Source of the DNA: Sapria himalayana
Taxonomy: Eukaryota > Streptophyta > Magnoliopsida > Malpighiales > Rafflesiaceae
Direction of reading: 5' to 3'
Length of the DNA: 64,000 nucleotides
NCBI GenBank assembly: GCA_029783825.1
Contig: JAREIK010010367.1
Span: 16,651-80,650 of the forward strand
The notes beneath the pieces are model-generated. The model made no database searches. It saw only the letters and a program-made list of their open reading frames with translations, and was not told where the DNA came from. Both the position numbers and the translations under genes were made by a program. Shown here piece by piece: positions 38,561 through 49,680 of this stretch. Within the stretch, counting starts at the first letter, position 1. Each line of letters begins with the position of its first letter.

Positions 38561-38592
38561 ATATTTTCGAAGGTTATAACCTTCGAAAATAT
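38561..38592. repeat. Perfect 32-bp palindromic core with paired change (CGAAGG / CCTTCG)
   Basis: Half-site ATATTTTCGAAGGTTA followed by its exact reverse complement. A-to-G on one arm and T-to-C on the other relative to the common form. Confidence 0.9.
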
Positions 38593-39048
38593 AATAATTT
38601 TTTAATTTTTTTCAAAAGGGAATTCAATATTTAGTTATAATAATCAATATATTTATATATTATATTTCAACATAAACAAATTTAGTGATAAATATTCTAA
38701 TAATGATCAAAAAATAAATTAATAATCTATTATTAATAAGATAGATATCAATTAAAATACAATTACAAAACATAAAATGATTCATAAGTAAAGGAAAATA
38801 TATTACTATATAATAATTTTTTGTTCTGAAATTTTTTTTATTTAAAAAAGTATCTATATTTTTTTGATTAAAAATAATTTACGTAAATTATATTTGTCTA
38901 ACTCATAATTTATTTTTTAATTAATATTTATATAAAAATAAAAAATTAATAATTAAAATGAATATTTAATATATAATGAAAAAAAATGAGATTTATTATT
39001 TATTATTTAGGGTATACTAGTTTAATTTAAGTTATCATTTTTAAATAT

Positions 39049-39088
39049 AAGTTTATTTATTCTTAATCATAAAAATATAAATAAACTT
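39049..39088. repeat. Orientation-switch junction with 12-bp fold-back arms
   Basis: AAGTTTATTTAT at 39,049-39,060 is exactly complementary to ATAAATAAACTT at 39,077-39,088, with a 16-bp loop. To the left, monomers read forward (the last words are GGGTATACTAGTTTAATTTA). To the right they read in reverse (ATAAACTTTTTAAAAT, then TTGCTTTGCTTCTGAATCAT). The arms correspond to the same monomer segment on opposite strands, so the hairpin is the apex of the inverted array. Confidence 0.8.
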
Positions 39089-39585
39089 TTTAAAATAAAA
39101 AAAATTTCAAAAAAAAATTATTATATAGTAATATATTTTGCTTTGCTTCTGAATCATTTTAGGGTTTTTAATTATATTTTAATTGATATCTATCTTATTA
39201 ATTATAGATTATTATTTTTTTTAAATAATTATTAGAATATTTTTCAATAAAAATGTTTATATTGAATTTATATGATATATAAATATAAATATTATTATTA
39301 CTAAATATAGTATTCACTTTTTGTAAAAAATCTTAAAATTATTATATTTTTAAAGGTTAACATATTTTAAAATGTGAAAAAATATCAAAAATAATTTTAT
39401 TGTTATTTCATTGTTTAAATAAAACTTATAAATCACTAAATGGCTAAACAATTAAATCACTAAACTACAAAATCCTGATACCCCTATATAGATAATCATT
39501 TAAACATGTATATCCTAAATAATTATTAAAAAATCTCATTTTTATTTGTTTTCATTATAATTTAAAAAATTCATTTTGATTGTTA

Positions 39586-39624
<39 letters not shown>

Positions 39625-40705
39625 TATAAAATAAATTATGAGTTAAAAATATAATTTATAAGAATAATTTTTCATCAAAAATTTGATAAGCCTATTAAAA
39701 GAATAAAAATTTAAAAACAAATAATTATTATTAAGTAATATATTTTGCTTTGTTTTTGAATCATTTTAGGTTTTGATATTATATTTTAAGTAATATCAAT
39801 CTTATTCATAATAAATTTTTAATTTATTTTTTGATAATTATTAGAATATCTATCAATAAAATTGTTTAAATTGAATTTATATGATATATAATTATTATGA
39901 TTATTATAAATAAATATTGTATTCACTTTTAAAAATAATTTAAAAATTATTATATTTTCAAAGGTTATAATTTTAAAAATGAGAAAGAATACAAAAAATA
40001 AATTTTTTGTTTTTTATTTTTTAAATAAAACCTATAGACCACTAGATGTTTACTTACTTAAATCAGTAGCTCATAACACCCGAAACCCCTAAATACATAA
40101 ACCTTATAACAGCTGTATACTACCTAATAAATAATAAATCTCATTTTTATTTCTATTTATTATTATTTTAAATATTCATTTTAATTATTTTTATTTTACT
40201 TTTTTAGAAAAATTAATTACAAAATAAATTTCGAGTGAGACAGATATTATTTATTTAATTTATTTTTAATCATAAAAAAATATAAGCTTATAAAAAGATG
40301 GAAAAATTTAAAAATTAAATATTATTATTTAGTAATATATTTTTATTTGATTTTGAATCATTTTTGTTTTTTAAATATATTTTAATTAATATTTATATTA
40401 TTAAAAATAGTTTATTAATTTAATTTTTGATTATTATTATAATATCTATCATTAAAATTATTTATATAGAATTTATATGATATATAATTAATAAGATTAA
40501 TATAATTATACATGGTATTCACATTACAAAAGATTTTTAAAATTATTTTATTTTTAAAGGTTATAACCTTTCAAAAGCTAAAAAAAATTTATTTTTATTA
40601 TATAAATAAAACCTATATACGACTAAATGCCTAAAAACATAAATTTTTAAACTCCTAAATGACAAAACCCCTAAATAATCGATATATTAAACCAATATAT
40701 TATAT
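39089..40705 (-). repeat. AT-rich satellite array, block S6 (- orientation)
   Basis: Zeta, epsilon and delta monomers in reverse (octamer tracts near 39,440-39,515, 40,030-40,110 and 40,610-40,700). This is the mirror image of 14,080-15,700 next to LTR copy 1. Cores are near 39,355, 39,962 and 40,560. No gene seen. Confidence 0.9.
39592..39620. repeat. (TA)n microsatellite
   Basis: About 14 uninterrupted TA dinucleotides at a monomer position that is only shortly TA-rich in sister copies (56,610; 25,825). Confidence 0.95.
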
Positions 40706-40710
40706 ATAAT
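40706..40710. repeat. Target-site duplication ATAAT, left of LTR copy 2
   Basis: Exact match to 41,283-41,287. Confidence 0.85.
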
Positions 40711-41282
40711 TGTTGGGGAATTATGCTTCCATGGTAGTGAGATTGAGATACAGAAACACAAAAACAATAGAAAACATGCAATATATATATCACAATTCAG
40801 CAACCATCCATGATAGAATCAAAAAATGAGAAATAAACACCGAAAATAACATGGTTCGCTAGTCGCTCAGTACGACTAGCTAAATCCACCAGAAAATGCT
40901 CTTGCGTTACCGATTAAAGCAACAGAAAAATCTTACAATATGCAACACACTAAATAGTCACGCTAAATCACACAGAGAGAAGAGAGAGAGACAATAAATA
41001 GTTCCACGCGTCCAAAAACAGCCACCGAAAATAAAATTATAAAACATTTTATATTAAAATTTTTCTCGATTCATTTAACCGGAGCGGGTCGGATACTGAG
41101 ACGGGTCAGGTTCTACTCCAATTTCGGCTTGCTGTCCGGTAAGCGAGACCTCCGTTATTGTGCTACTAATGCATCCCCGGCCTCTTAATATTTCCTTTCC
41201 TGCACTTACATAAAAATATTAAAAAAGAAAAAATATTTGTCTATACAAACAGATTATCAAAAAATAAATTACATATATAGCA
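40711..41282 (+). mobile_element. Solo LTR of a Copia-type retrotransposon, copy 2
   Basis: Starts TGTTGGGGAATTATGCTTCC and ends ATATATAGCA, 572 bp, with a perfect ATAAT duplication. This is the better-preserved copy. Inside are an AG-rich run (40,975-41,000), the word CTTTCCTGCACTTACAT and a terminal region with AAATATTTGTCTATACAAAC. No internal retroelement sequence is present. It lies in the same monomer phase and relative orientation as copy 1, so the pair descends from a single insertion that was later inverted and duplicated with its surroundings. Confidence 0.87.
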
Positions 41283-41287
41283 ATAAT
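41283..41287. repeat. Target-site duplication ATAAT, right of LTR copy 2
   Basis: Follows the terminal CA of the LTR. The satellite resumes with AAATCTTAAATCTCAT. Confidence 0.85.
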
Positions 41288-44200
41288 AAATCTTAAATCT
41301 CATTTTAATTTGTATTCATTATGATTTTTAATATTAATATTACATATTTATTAATTTAATTTTTACATAAATTTTAATTACAAAATAAATAATTAGACAG
41401 ACAAATATAACATTAATAATTTACTTTAAAATATATATATAATTTTATAAAAATAAGTAAAAATTTAAAAACAAAAAATTATTATTTAGTAAGAAATTTT
41501 ACATTGATTTTGAATCAGTTTAGGTTTTGTAATTATATTTTAATTTATATCTATCATATTAATAATAGTTTATTAATTTATTTTTTGATAAATGATATCA
41601 TATCTATCAATAAAATTATTTATAATTAGTTTATATTATATATAATTATAATGATTATTATTACTAAATATTTTATTCACATTTTAAAAAAATTTTAAAA
41701 TTATTATATTTTCAAATGTTATAACCTTATAAAATATTAAAAAATAACAAAAATAATTTTTTTGTTATTTAATTGTTTAAATAAATTCTATAAGCAACTA
41801 AATGCATAAATACTTAAATCAATAACTTTTAAATATCGAAAACCCTAAATAGATAATCATTTTAAACTGGTATACCCTAAATAATAAATAATAAATCTCA
41901 ATATTATTTTTTTCATTATAATTTAAAATATTCATTTTAATTATTTATTTGTATTTTTATATAATTATTAATTACAGAATAAATTGAGTTAGACAAATAT
42001 AATTTATATAATTATTTTTCATCTAAAAAATTTAGATAAACTTTTAAAAGAAAAAAATCATAACAAAAAATTATTATATAGTAATATATTTTGCTTTTTT
42101 TTTGAATCATTTTAGATTTTGTAATTATATTTAAATTGATATCGATCTTATTAATAATAGATTATTAATTTATTCTTTGAACATAATTAGAATATTTATC
42201 AATAAAAATAATTATATTGAATTTATATGATATATAAATATAATGATTATTATAACTAAATATTATATTCACTTTTGAAAAAAAATTTTAAAATATTATA
42301 CTTTCAAAGGTTATAACCTTTGAAAGTATCAAAAAATAAAAAAAATAAATTTTTTGATATTTTTTTTAAATAACACCTATAAATCACTAAATGCATGCCG
42401 AGTTAAATCAGTAAACTTTAAAACCCCGTAATGCCAAAATACATAAACCATTAAACCGCTATATACTACTTAATTTTTAATAAATCTAATTTTTATTTCT
42501 ATTTATTATAATTTTAAATATTCATTTTAATTATTTATTAGTTTATTTTTATAGAAATATTTATTACAAAATAAATTATGAGTGCGACAAATATAATTAT
42601 AAAAATATATATGTTTATAAAAGAAGTAAAATTTTAAAAATTAAAAATTGTTATCCAGAAATATATTTTACTATAATTTTGAATCAATTTTGGTTATGTA
42701 ATTATTTTTTAATTAATATCTATCTTAATAGCAATAGTTTATAAATTTAATTTTTATCATTATTATAATATATATCAATAAAATTATTTATATTGAATTT
42801 ATATGATATATATTTATTAATATTATCATAACTAAGTATTGTATTCACATTTCAAAAAAATTTAATTATTATTATATTTTCAAAGGTTATAACCTATGAA
42901 AATGATAAAAAATTATTGAAATTTTTTTGATATTTTATTTTTTAAATAAAACGTATAAACCATAAAAGCCTAAAAACATAAATCACATAAATCCTAAATG
43001 AAAAAACCTCTAAATACTTAATCCATTAAACTGGTATGCATTAATAATATATCATAAATCTCATTTTAAATTTTATTCAGTATAATTTTAAATTTTTATT
43101 TTAAATATATATCAGTTTTTTTTATAGAAATATTGATTACAAAATTAATTATTAGTGAGAAATATCTAATTTAAATTAAACCGGTATCCCTAAATAATAA
43201 GTAATAAATCTCATTTTTTTCATTATAATTTTAAATATTCATTTTAATTATTTATTTGTTTATTTTTATAAATATATTTATTACAGAATAAATTATAAGT
43301 TAGACGAATATAATTTGTATAAATTATTATTCATCAAAAAAATATACATAAACTTTTTAAAAGAAAAAAAAAATCAAAACAAAAAATTATTATATAGTAA
43401 TATATTTTGCTCTACTTCTGAATCATTTTAGGTTTTGTAATTCTATTTTAATTGATATCCATCTTATTAATAATAGATTATTAATTTATTTTTTGATCAT
43501 TATTAGAATATTTATCAATAAAATTATTTTTATTGAATTTATATGATATATAAATAAAATGATTATTATAACTAAATATTATATTTACATTTGAAAATAA
43601 TTTAAAAATTATTATATTTTTAAAGGTTATCATCTTTGAAAATGAGATAAAATCACAAAAATAAATTTTTGTTTATTTTATTGTTTATATAAAACCTATA
43701 AACTACTAAAAGCCTAAACGCTTAAATCATTAAACTCCTAAACCTCAAAACCCTTAAATACATAGACATTTAAACCATCTTTAAAGGTTTAAGTATTTAT
43801 AAATAATATATAAATATCTATCAATAAATAATAGTTTATTAATTTATTTTTTGATCATTATTATATTTATATTTATATTTAGTTTATTAATACCTATCAA
43901 TAAAATTGTTTATTTTTAATTTTCATGATATATAATTAGTACGTTTATTATAACTAAATATTGTATTCACATTTGAAAAAAATTTAAAAAATATTATATT
44001 TATAAAGATTATAACCTTCAAAATTGATAAAAAATTTGAAAAATAATTTTTTTATTAATTCATTATTTAAATATTACATATAAACTACTAAATGGCTAAA
44101 CACTTAAATCACTAAACTCGTAAACTTCTATATACTTAAACCATTAAACTGGTTTACCTAAATAATTAGTCATTAATCTCATTTTTATTTGTATACATTA

Positions 44201-44715
44201 TAATTTTAATATTCATTTTAATTATTTATTAGTTTATTTTTATAGAAATATTAATTGCAAAATAATATTTAGAATGAGACAAAAAAAATTTAAATAATTT
44301 ATCTTCATCAAAAAAATTTATAAGCTTATAAAAAGAATTAAAAATTTAAACATAAAAAATTATTATGTAGTAATATATTTTACTTTGATTTTGAATCGTT
44401 TTATGTTTTGCAAATATATTTTATTTAATACCTATCATATTAATAATAGTTTATTAATCTATTATATTATCAATATTATAATATCAATCAATAAAATTAT
44501 TTATATTGAATTTACATGATATTTAATTTTTATGATTATTATAATTAAATATTATATTAACACTTGAAAAAAAAATTAAAAATTATAATATTTTTAATGG
44601 TTATAACCTTGAAAATTACAAAAAATCATAAAAATAATTTTTTTGTTATTTAATTATTTAAATAAAACCTATAAACCACAAAATACCTAAATACTTAAAT
44701 TACTAAACTTCTAAA
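41288..44715 (-). repeat. AT-rich satellite array, block S7 (-)
   Basis: Mirror of S3. From the LTR outward: one complete monomer (octamer tract near 41,790-41,880; the counterpart is broken in S3), kappa (42,390-42,460), theta (42,960-43,040), a truncated piece (43,170), and the post-module variant with CATCTTTAAAGG near 43,775. Cores near 41,715, 42,310, 42,885, 43,625, 44,005 and 44,598. No gene seen. Confidence 0.9.
42298..42329. repeat. Perfect 32-bp palindromic core with paired change (ATAC / GTAT)
   Basis: Half-site ATACTTTCAAAGGTTA followed by its exact reverse complement. T-to-C on one arm with A-to-G on the other relative to the common form. Confidence 0.9.
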
Positions 44716-45415
44716 CCCAGATACTACTGCACCACACACACATAGCGACGGAGCATAGTACACACATGCACATATTCTTGTCAATTTTGGTGTAGCATTT
44801 AGAGGGGCCAGCAAGTCCTGGAAGGAGCCAGAACTATGGGCCACCTAGCTTGTAGAGGGCCCCACTAGAAAGTCGGGATGATAACATTCAGACAACTGAC
44901 GAAACCGAGCAAAGTGGTCTGGAGTAAACCCAAGAGTATCTAGGAATGGGCCAACTAGCCCTATCAGGTAGCATTGAGGGCCACCGAACTGTCGCCCAGC
45001 AGGAGTAGCGGGTAATCCATGATTAATTGGAGAGCCGGAAAAATCCGAAGCATCACGAAGCAGGGCCAGTAAGCAATGGAGTCCAGACCAACCACACGGG
45101 AGCGAAATATTCAAACTTATAGTTTATGTTTGTAATCTTATTTGTTTTTTGGACTTTGTATACACCATTTACTTGTAGAGACGGATCATGACATACTCAC
45201 ACACACAATCTTGTCTATTCTATATGTAGCATGCAATGAGGGCAACTGGACCCATGAGTATCTCTAAGTGGGGCCCACTAATGTATTTTGTAAATACACA
45301 TTAGGTGATGCTACACTCCCAGGACCAGAAGACCCATCTTTATAGCATTTTGTAATTTTAATTGTTTTCTAGCTTGGTTGTACGCGTAGATAATTAGACT
45401 ATTAGATGGACCTCA

Positions 45416-45691
45416 TTACACATGCACACCGATGCATGCATATTTTTTGATATTTTGTCGGTGCAACATACAGCCACTTCTTGGAGCTCGAGGAGGAATC
45501 ATTATAACCCACGAGATACTCTTTTGCGGATCATTGGAGCAAAAGAATGTGGAATTTAGAGGTGAGAATGAATTGACAAAGTGCCATAGATATGGACTTG
45601 TGGATTTATGGGTATCCAGTTTTACATGTATTTCATTGCATAGCAATGACCTAGTCAAACGCTTGATGTTGCATGTCACACACATGCACAA
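45416..45691 (-). other. 91-codon open frame shared with M4, coding unproven
   Basis: Same length and frame as 60,952-61,227 (-), with scattered amino-acid differences (for example CNIKRLTRSL against CSIKRLPMSL) and no stop or indel between the two. The first codon is TTG; the first ATG is the third codon. M1 has lost one base near 4,670, which breaks the frame, and M2 lacks the region. It runs antisense to the retrosequence. A plus-strand frame of the same size (45,432-45,707) is open only in M3. I recognise no family. Confidence 0.2.
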
Positions 45692-45967
45692 TCATATATT
45701 TGCATAGTTTTAATATTGTGCATCATTCAGGTTCCTCCAAAAGGCTTTGAAAAATCCGAATGGAAAGGATTCAGTTCGCATAATGACTTAATGCCAACTC
45801 TGAAGTCCGAGAATGCCAAGTGATTTCAGTTGTATTCGTAAGCTTTATATTATTAGGCATTATGTTTTTTATGTATTTTATGCAATCATTAAGGTGCATA
45901 TAATTTGGTGGCCTGGCATAAATTAGTCAGCTTTTTAGTCTCTTGTAAGTTGTGTGCCTAAATGATA

Positions 45968-45973
45968 AATAAA
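45968..45973 (+). promoter_or_regulatory. Polyadenylation signal AATAAA of the retrosequence
   Basis: AATAAA 13 bp before an A-rich tail. The same arrangement is kept in M2 on the opposite strand, while M1 and M4 carry a mutated signal. Confidence 0.5.
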
Positions 45974-46004
45974 GTATGTATTTTCCAAAAAAAACAAAAA
46001 AAAA

Positions 46005-46095
46005 ACCATAAACCCTAAACTTTAAATCCTAAACCTTAAACCATAAACTATAACCCTAATCCATAAACCCAATATCCTAAATCATAAATCAAATG
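46005..46095 (+). repeat. Degenerate CCCTAAA heptamer tract in M3
   Basis: About 12 heptamers in 7-bp register, including CCATAAA, CCCTAAA, CTTTAAA, TCCTAAA and CCTTAAA, starting directly at the end of the A-rich tail. It is the clearest telomere-like tract in the window. Confidence 0.75.
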
Positions 46096-47794
46096 ACTAA
46101 TTGTTAAATTTAAATTGAAATTCACAACTTTTAGGAATATCACAAATTTATCTTTTTGTATATGTAACACAAAGTAATGACTCAAGGGGTGAGTTATGGA
46201 TTCAATCTCTTTATTGCTTTAGATTATCGTAACATTAGCAATGGTCATGATTGTATATTTGTCTCTAGAACACAAAATTATATCGATGAGAATATGCTAT
46301 AACTTGTGCTCTTTGTTGAACATATTGTTATGGCACTAAGAATGATCATTAATACATATTTAATCACTATAATACTGGGTCACAGTATTGGATATGACCA
46401 TAGCTTGTGCATTTTATCTTTATATTGCAAAGTTATTGCACTAGGAATGATTGTAACTTTGAACATTCCTCAAGAGCAAAAGTCATGACCCTAGAAATAG
46501 TTAAAGCTAGAGTACTACTCTTTATAACTTTCTATAGCTAAAAATCTTGGGATTGGAAATATCACTATGGCTTTTTCCTTTGATTTGTGAACTCAAGTGT
46601 CAATATGCAAGACTAATATTTTGAGCAATGATTAAAACCATTAATACATTTGAATATGATTCATTTACACCTTTTTGGGTATTGTGAGCTTGTATACATA
46701 ACTCATTTAATATAAAAAGAAAGAAATGATTATATTCAAATCCATCAGGATATAAAAAAAGGCTTAGACATGCCAATAAAATAATTTTTTGATTCTTAAT
46801 TGAAAGAGAGCCCATACTTCTTGCCCTACTCAAACCACCCAGGGGATAGTTTGTATAAAAGGCTACAAGGTGGTTTTTTTTAGAGGTGAACAATGTTTTA
46901 AAAAAATTGCTGAGTGTGTGCATGAGAGATATTTTAGAAGAAATTACAATAATCAATATAAATAGCATCCTCAACAACTAGCTATTTCAACACATAGGGT
47001 TACAACTTTGGTTTAGTCTGTTAGCTTACATGAGTCAAATTACCTTTGATAGCCCAGTGATTCAACATCAAATATGATGAGACATAATAGAGATAAAGTA
47101 AAAGCTCCTATTATTTTGGTTAGAGCCTTAACAATCATTTTAGAGTTAAGAGAGTAACAAAATAAATTATTTTAATTATTCAGTATAATTTTAATTTTTA
47201 TTTTAATTATTTATCTGTTTATTTTTATAGAAATATTAATTAAAAAATAAATTATTAGTAAGACAGATCTAAATTAAATTAAATCGCTATATCCTAAATA
47301 ATAATGAATAAAACTTATTATTTTTTCATTTTAATTTTAAATATTCAAATTTAAGTATTTATTTGTTTATTTTTATATAAATATTAATTACAAAATAAAT
47401 TATGAGTTACACAAATATAATTTATATAAATTATTTTTCATAAAAATAATATAGATAAACTTTTTAAAAGAAAAAAAAATTCAAAACAAAAAATTATTAT
47501 ATAGTAATATATTTTGCTTTGCTTCTGAATCATTTTAGGTTTTGTAATTATATTATAATTGATATCTATCTTATTAATAATAGATTATTAATTTATTTTT
47601 TGATCATTATTAGAATATTTATCAATAAAATTTGTTATATTGAATTTATATGATATATAAATATAATGATTTTTATAACTAAATATTGTATTCACTTTTA
47701 AAAAAAATTTAAAAATTATTTATTTTCAAAGGTTATAACCTTAAAAAATGAAAAAAAAATAATAAAAAAAAATTTTTGTTATTTCATTTTTTAA

Positions 47795-49680
47795 ATAAAA
47801 CTTATAGATCATTAAATGCTTACTTACTTAAATCAGTAAGCTCATAAATTTCGAAACCCCTAAATACATAAACCTTTTAATAGCTATATATTACTTAATA
47901 AATAATAAATCTCATTTTTATATCTATTTTAATAATTTTAAATATTCATTTTAATTATTTATAGTTTAATTTTATAGAAAAATTAATTACAAAATAAATT
48001 TCGAGTTAGAAAATTAATATTTAAATAATTTATTTTAATAAAAAAAATATAAGCTTATAAAAAAAAGAAATATTTTAAAAATTAAATATTATTATTTAGT
48101 AAAATATTTTCATTTGATTTTGAATCATTTTGTATTATGTAAATATATTTTAATTAATATTTATATTATTAATAAAAGTTTATTAATTTAATTTTTGATC
48201 ATTATTATCATATCTATCATTAAAATTATTTATATTGAATTTATATGATATATAATTAGTAAGATTAATATAAGTATACAATGTATTCACATTTGAAAAA
48301 ATTTCAAAATTTTTTTTATTTTCAAAGATTATAACCTTTGAAAATTAGAAAAAATTAAAAAAAGAATTTTAAATTTTTATTATATAAATAAAACCTATAA
48401 ACCACTAAATGCATAAAAACATAAATTGTTAAACACCTAAACGAAAAAAACTCAAAAATAATAAACCATTAAATCGATATACCATATATAATAAATCATA
48501 AATCTCATTTTAATTTGTATTCATTATAATTTTAAATATTCATTTTAATTATTTATTAGTTTATTTTTTATACAAATATCAATCACAGAATAAATAATGA
48601 GTGAGACAAATATAATTTTAAAAATTTATTTTTAAATATAATCTTATATAAAGAAGTAAAATTTTTAAAACAAAAAATTAAATTTTAGTAATATATTTTA
48701 CTTTGATTTTGAATCATTATATATAGGTTTTGCAATTATATTTTAATTGCGATCAATCTTATTAATAATAGTTTATTAATTTATTATTTGATCTTTTTTA
48801 TATTATCGAACAATAAAATTACTTATATTTAATTAAAATGTCTTATAATTCTTAAGTTATTATAACTAAATATTATATTTACATTTGAAACAAATTTAAA
48901 AATTATTCTATTTTCAAAGGTTATAACCTTCAAAAATGATAAAAAAATCACAAAAATAATTTTTTATTATTTTATTATTTAAATAGAACTTATAAACCAC
49001 TAAATGCCTAAACATTTAAATCTCTAGAATCCTAAACACCAAAACCCCCTAAATACTTAAACCATTAAACCTAAATAACCTAAATAATAAATTATATATC
49101 TCATTTTTATTTGTATTCATTATAATTTTAAATATTCATTTATTTATTTTTTAGTTTATTTTTATAGAAATATTAATTAAAAAATAAATAATGAGTGAGA
49201 CAGATATAATTTAAATAAATTATTTTTTATGAAAAAAAATAAGCTTATAAAATTAAACAAAATTTCAAAAATTTAAAATTTTATTTAGTAATATAATTTA
49301 CTTTGATTTTGAATTATTTTGGGTTCTGCAAATATATTTTAATTAATATCTATCTTATTAATAATATTTTATTAATATATTTTTTAATCATTTTTATAAT
49401 ATATATTAATACATTTTATTACATTGAATCTACAACAAATATAATTATTAAGATTATTATACATAAGTATTATATTCATATTTTTGAAAGATTAAAAAAT
49501 TATTATATTTTTATAAGCTTATAACCTTTGAAATTGACTAAAATTCATAAAAATAATTTTTTTGTTATTTCATTGATTAAATAAAACCTATAAACATGAA
49601 AATGTGTAAACATATAAATCAATAAACTCTTTAACCCCAAAACCAAAAAAAACTTAAACAATTAAATAGTTATACCTTAA
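47795..49680 (-). repeat. Higher-order repeat cassette C3 (epsilon-delta-gamma-beta on +)
   Basis: Reverse counterpart of 610-2,505. Epsilon near 47,800-47,885 (TTACTTACTT), delta near 48,390-48,480, gamma near 48,970-49,060 and beta near 49,570-49,670 (ATGTGTAAACAT). It abuts M3 as C1 abuts M1. The gamma monomers of C1, C2, C3 and C4 also share the insertion TATATA between the words CCTA and ATGATTC (48,710 here; 1,575; 35,670; near 57,960). Confidence 0.8.

Larger units (their letters stand above)
24061..39040 (+). repeat. AT-rich satellite array, block S5 (+)
   Basis: The longest uninterrupted run, about 25 monomers. Cores lie near 24,133, 24,881, 25,478, 26,068, 26,670, 27,200, 27,774, 28,368, 28,968, 29,708, 30,306, 31,049, 31,645, 32,244, 33,245, 33,840, 34,265, 34,867, 35,461, 36,065, 36,660, 37,265, 38,008 and 38,571. 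Spacing is usually 590-605 bp, but 740-748 bp where the truncated piece is included (24,590; 29,420; 30,760; 37,720). A monomer subtype beginning GGTTTACGA recurs near 15,790, 27,050 and 32,570. Frames at 26,698-26,892, 31,563-31,799, 34,181-34,420 and 37,175-37,432 fall at equivalent monomer positions and are interrupted in most other copies; I regard them as chance open satellite frames. Confidence 0.92.
44730..46004 (+). other. Poly(A)-ended retrosequence of unknown origin, copy in M3
   Basis: The best-preserved copy. An AATAAA signal at 45,968-45,973 is followed 13 bp later by an A-rich tail (45,987-46,004). The first 400 bp is markedly GC-richer than the satellite. The 89-codon minus frame at 44,845-45,114 starts with TTG and is stopped early in M1 and M4. 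No reverse-transcriptase, tRNA-like promoter or recognisable protein is visible, so it could be a processed transcript, a LINE 3' end or a captured non-coding RNA. Confidence 0.5.
44716..47165 (-). repeat. Composite module M, copy M3 (inverted)
   Basis: Same content as M1 in reverse, about 2.45 kb and undeleted. From left to right: sense retrosequence (44,730-46,004), CCCTAAA-like heptamers (46,005-46,095), then the part of unknown origin (46,100-47,165) ending at AGAGAGTAACAAAATAAATT. A 125-codon frame (46,600-46,977, -) and a 60-codon frame (46,306-46,488, +) are open here but interrupted or shorter in sister copies. I see no known domain in either. The outer flank is an epsilon monomer, as for M1. 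Confidence 0.85.

Noticed and set aside
1..39040. CRISPR-like or integron-like array
   Set aside because: The repeat unit is about 600 bp with no short direct repeat/unique spacer pattern; the context is a plant genome.
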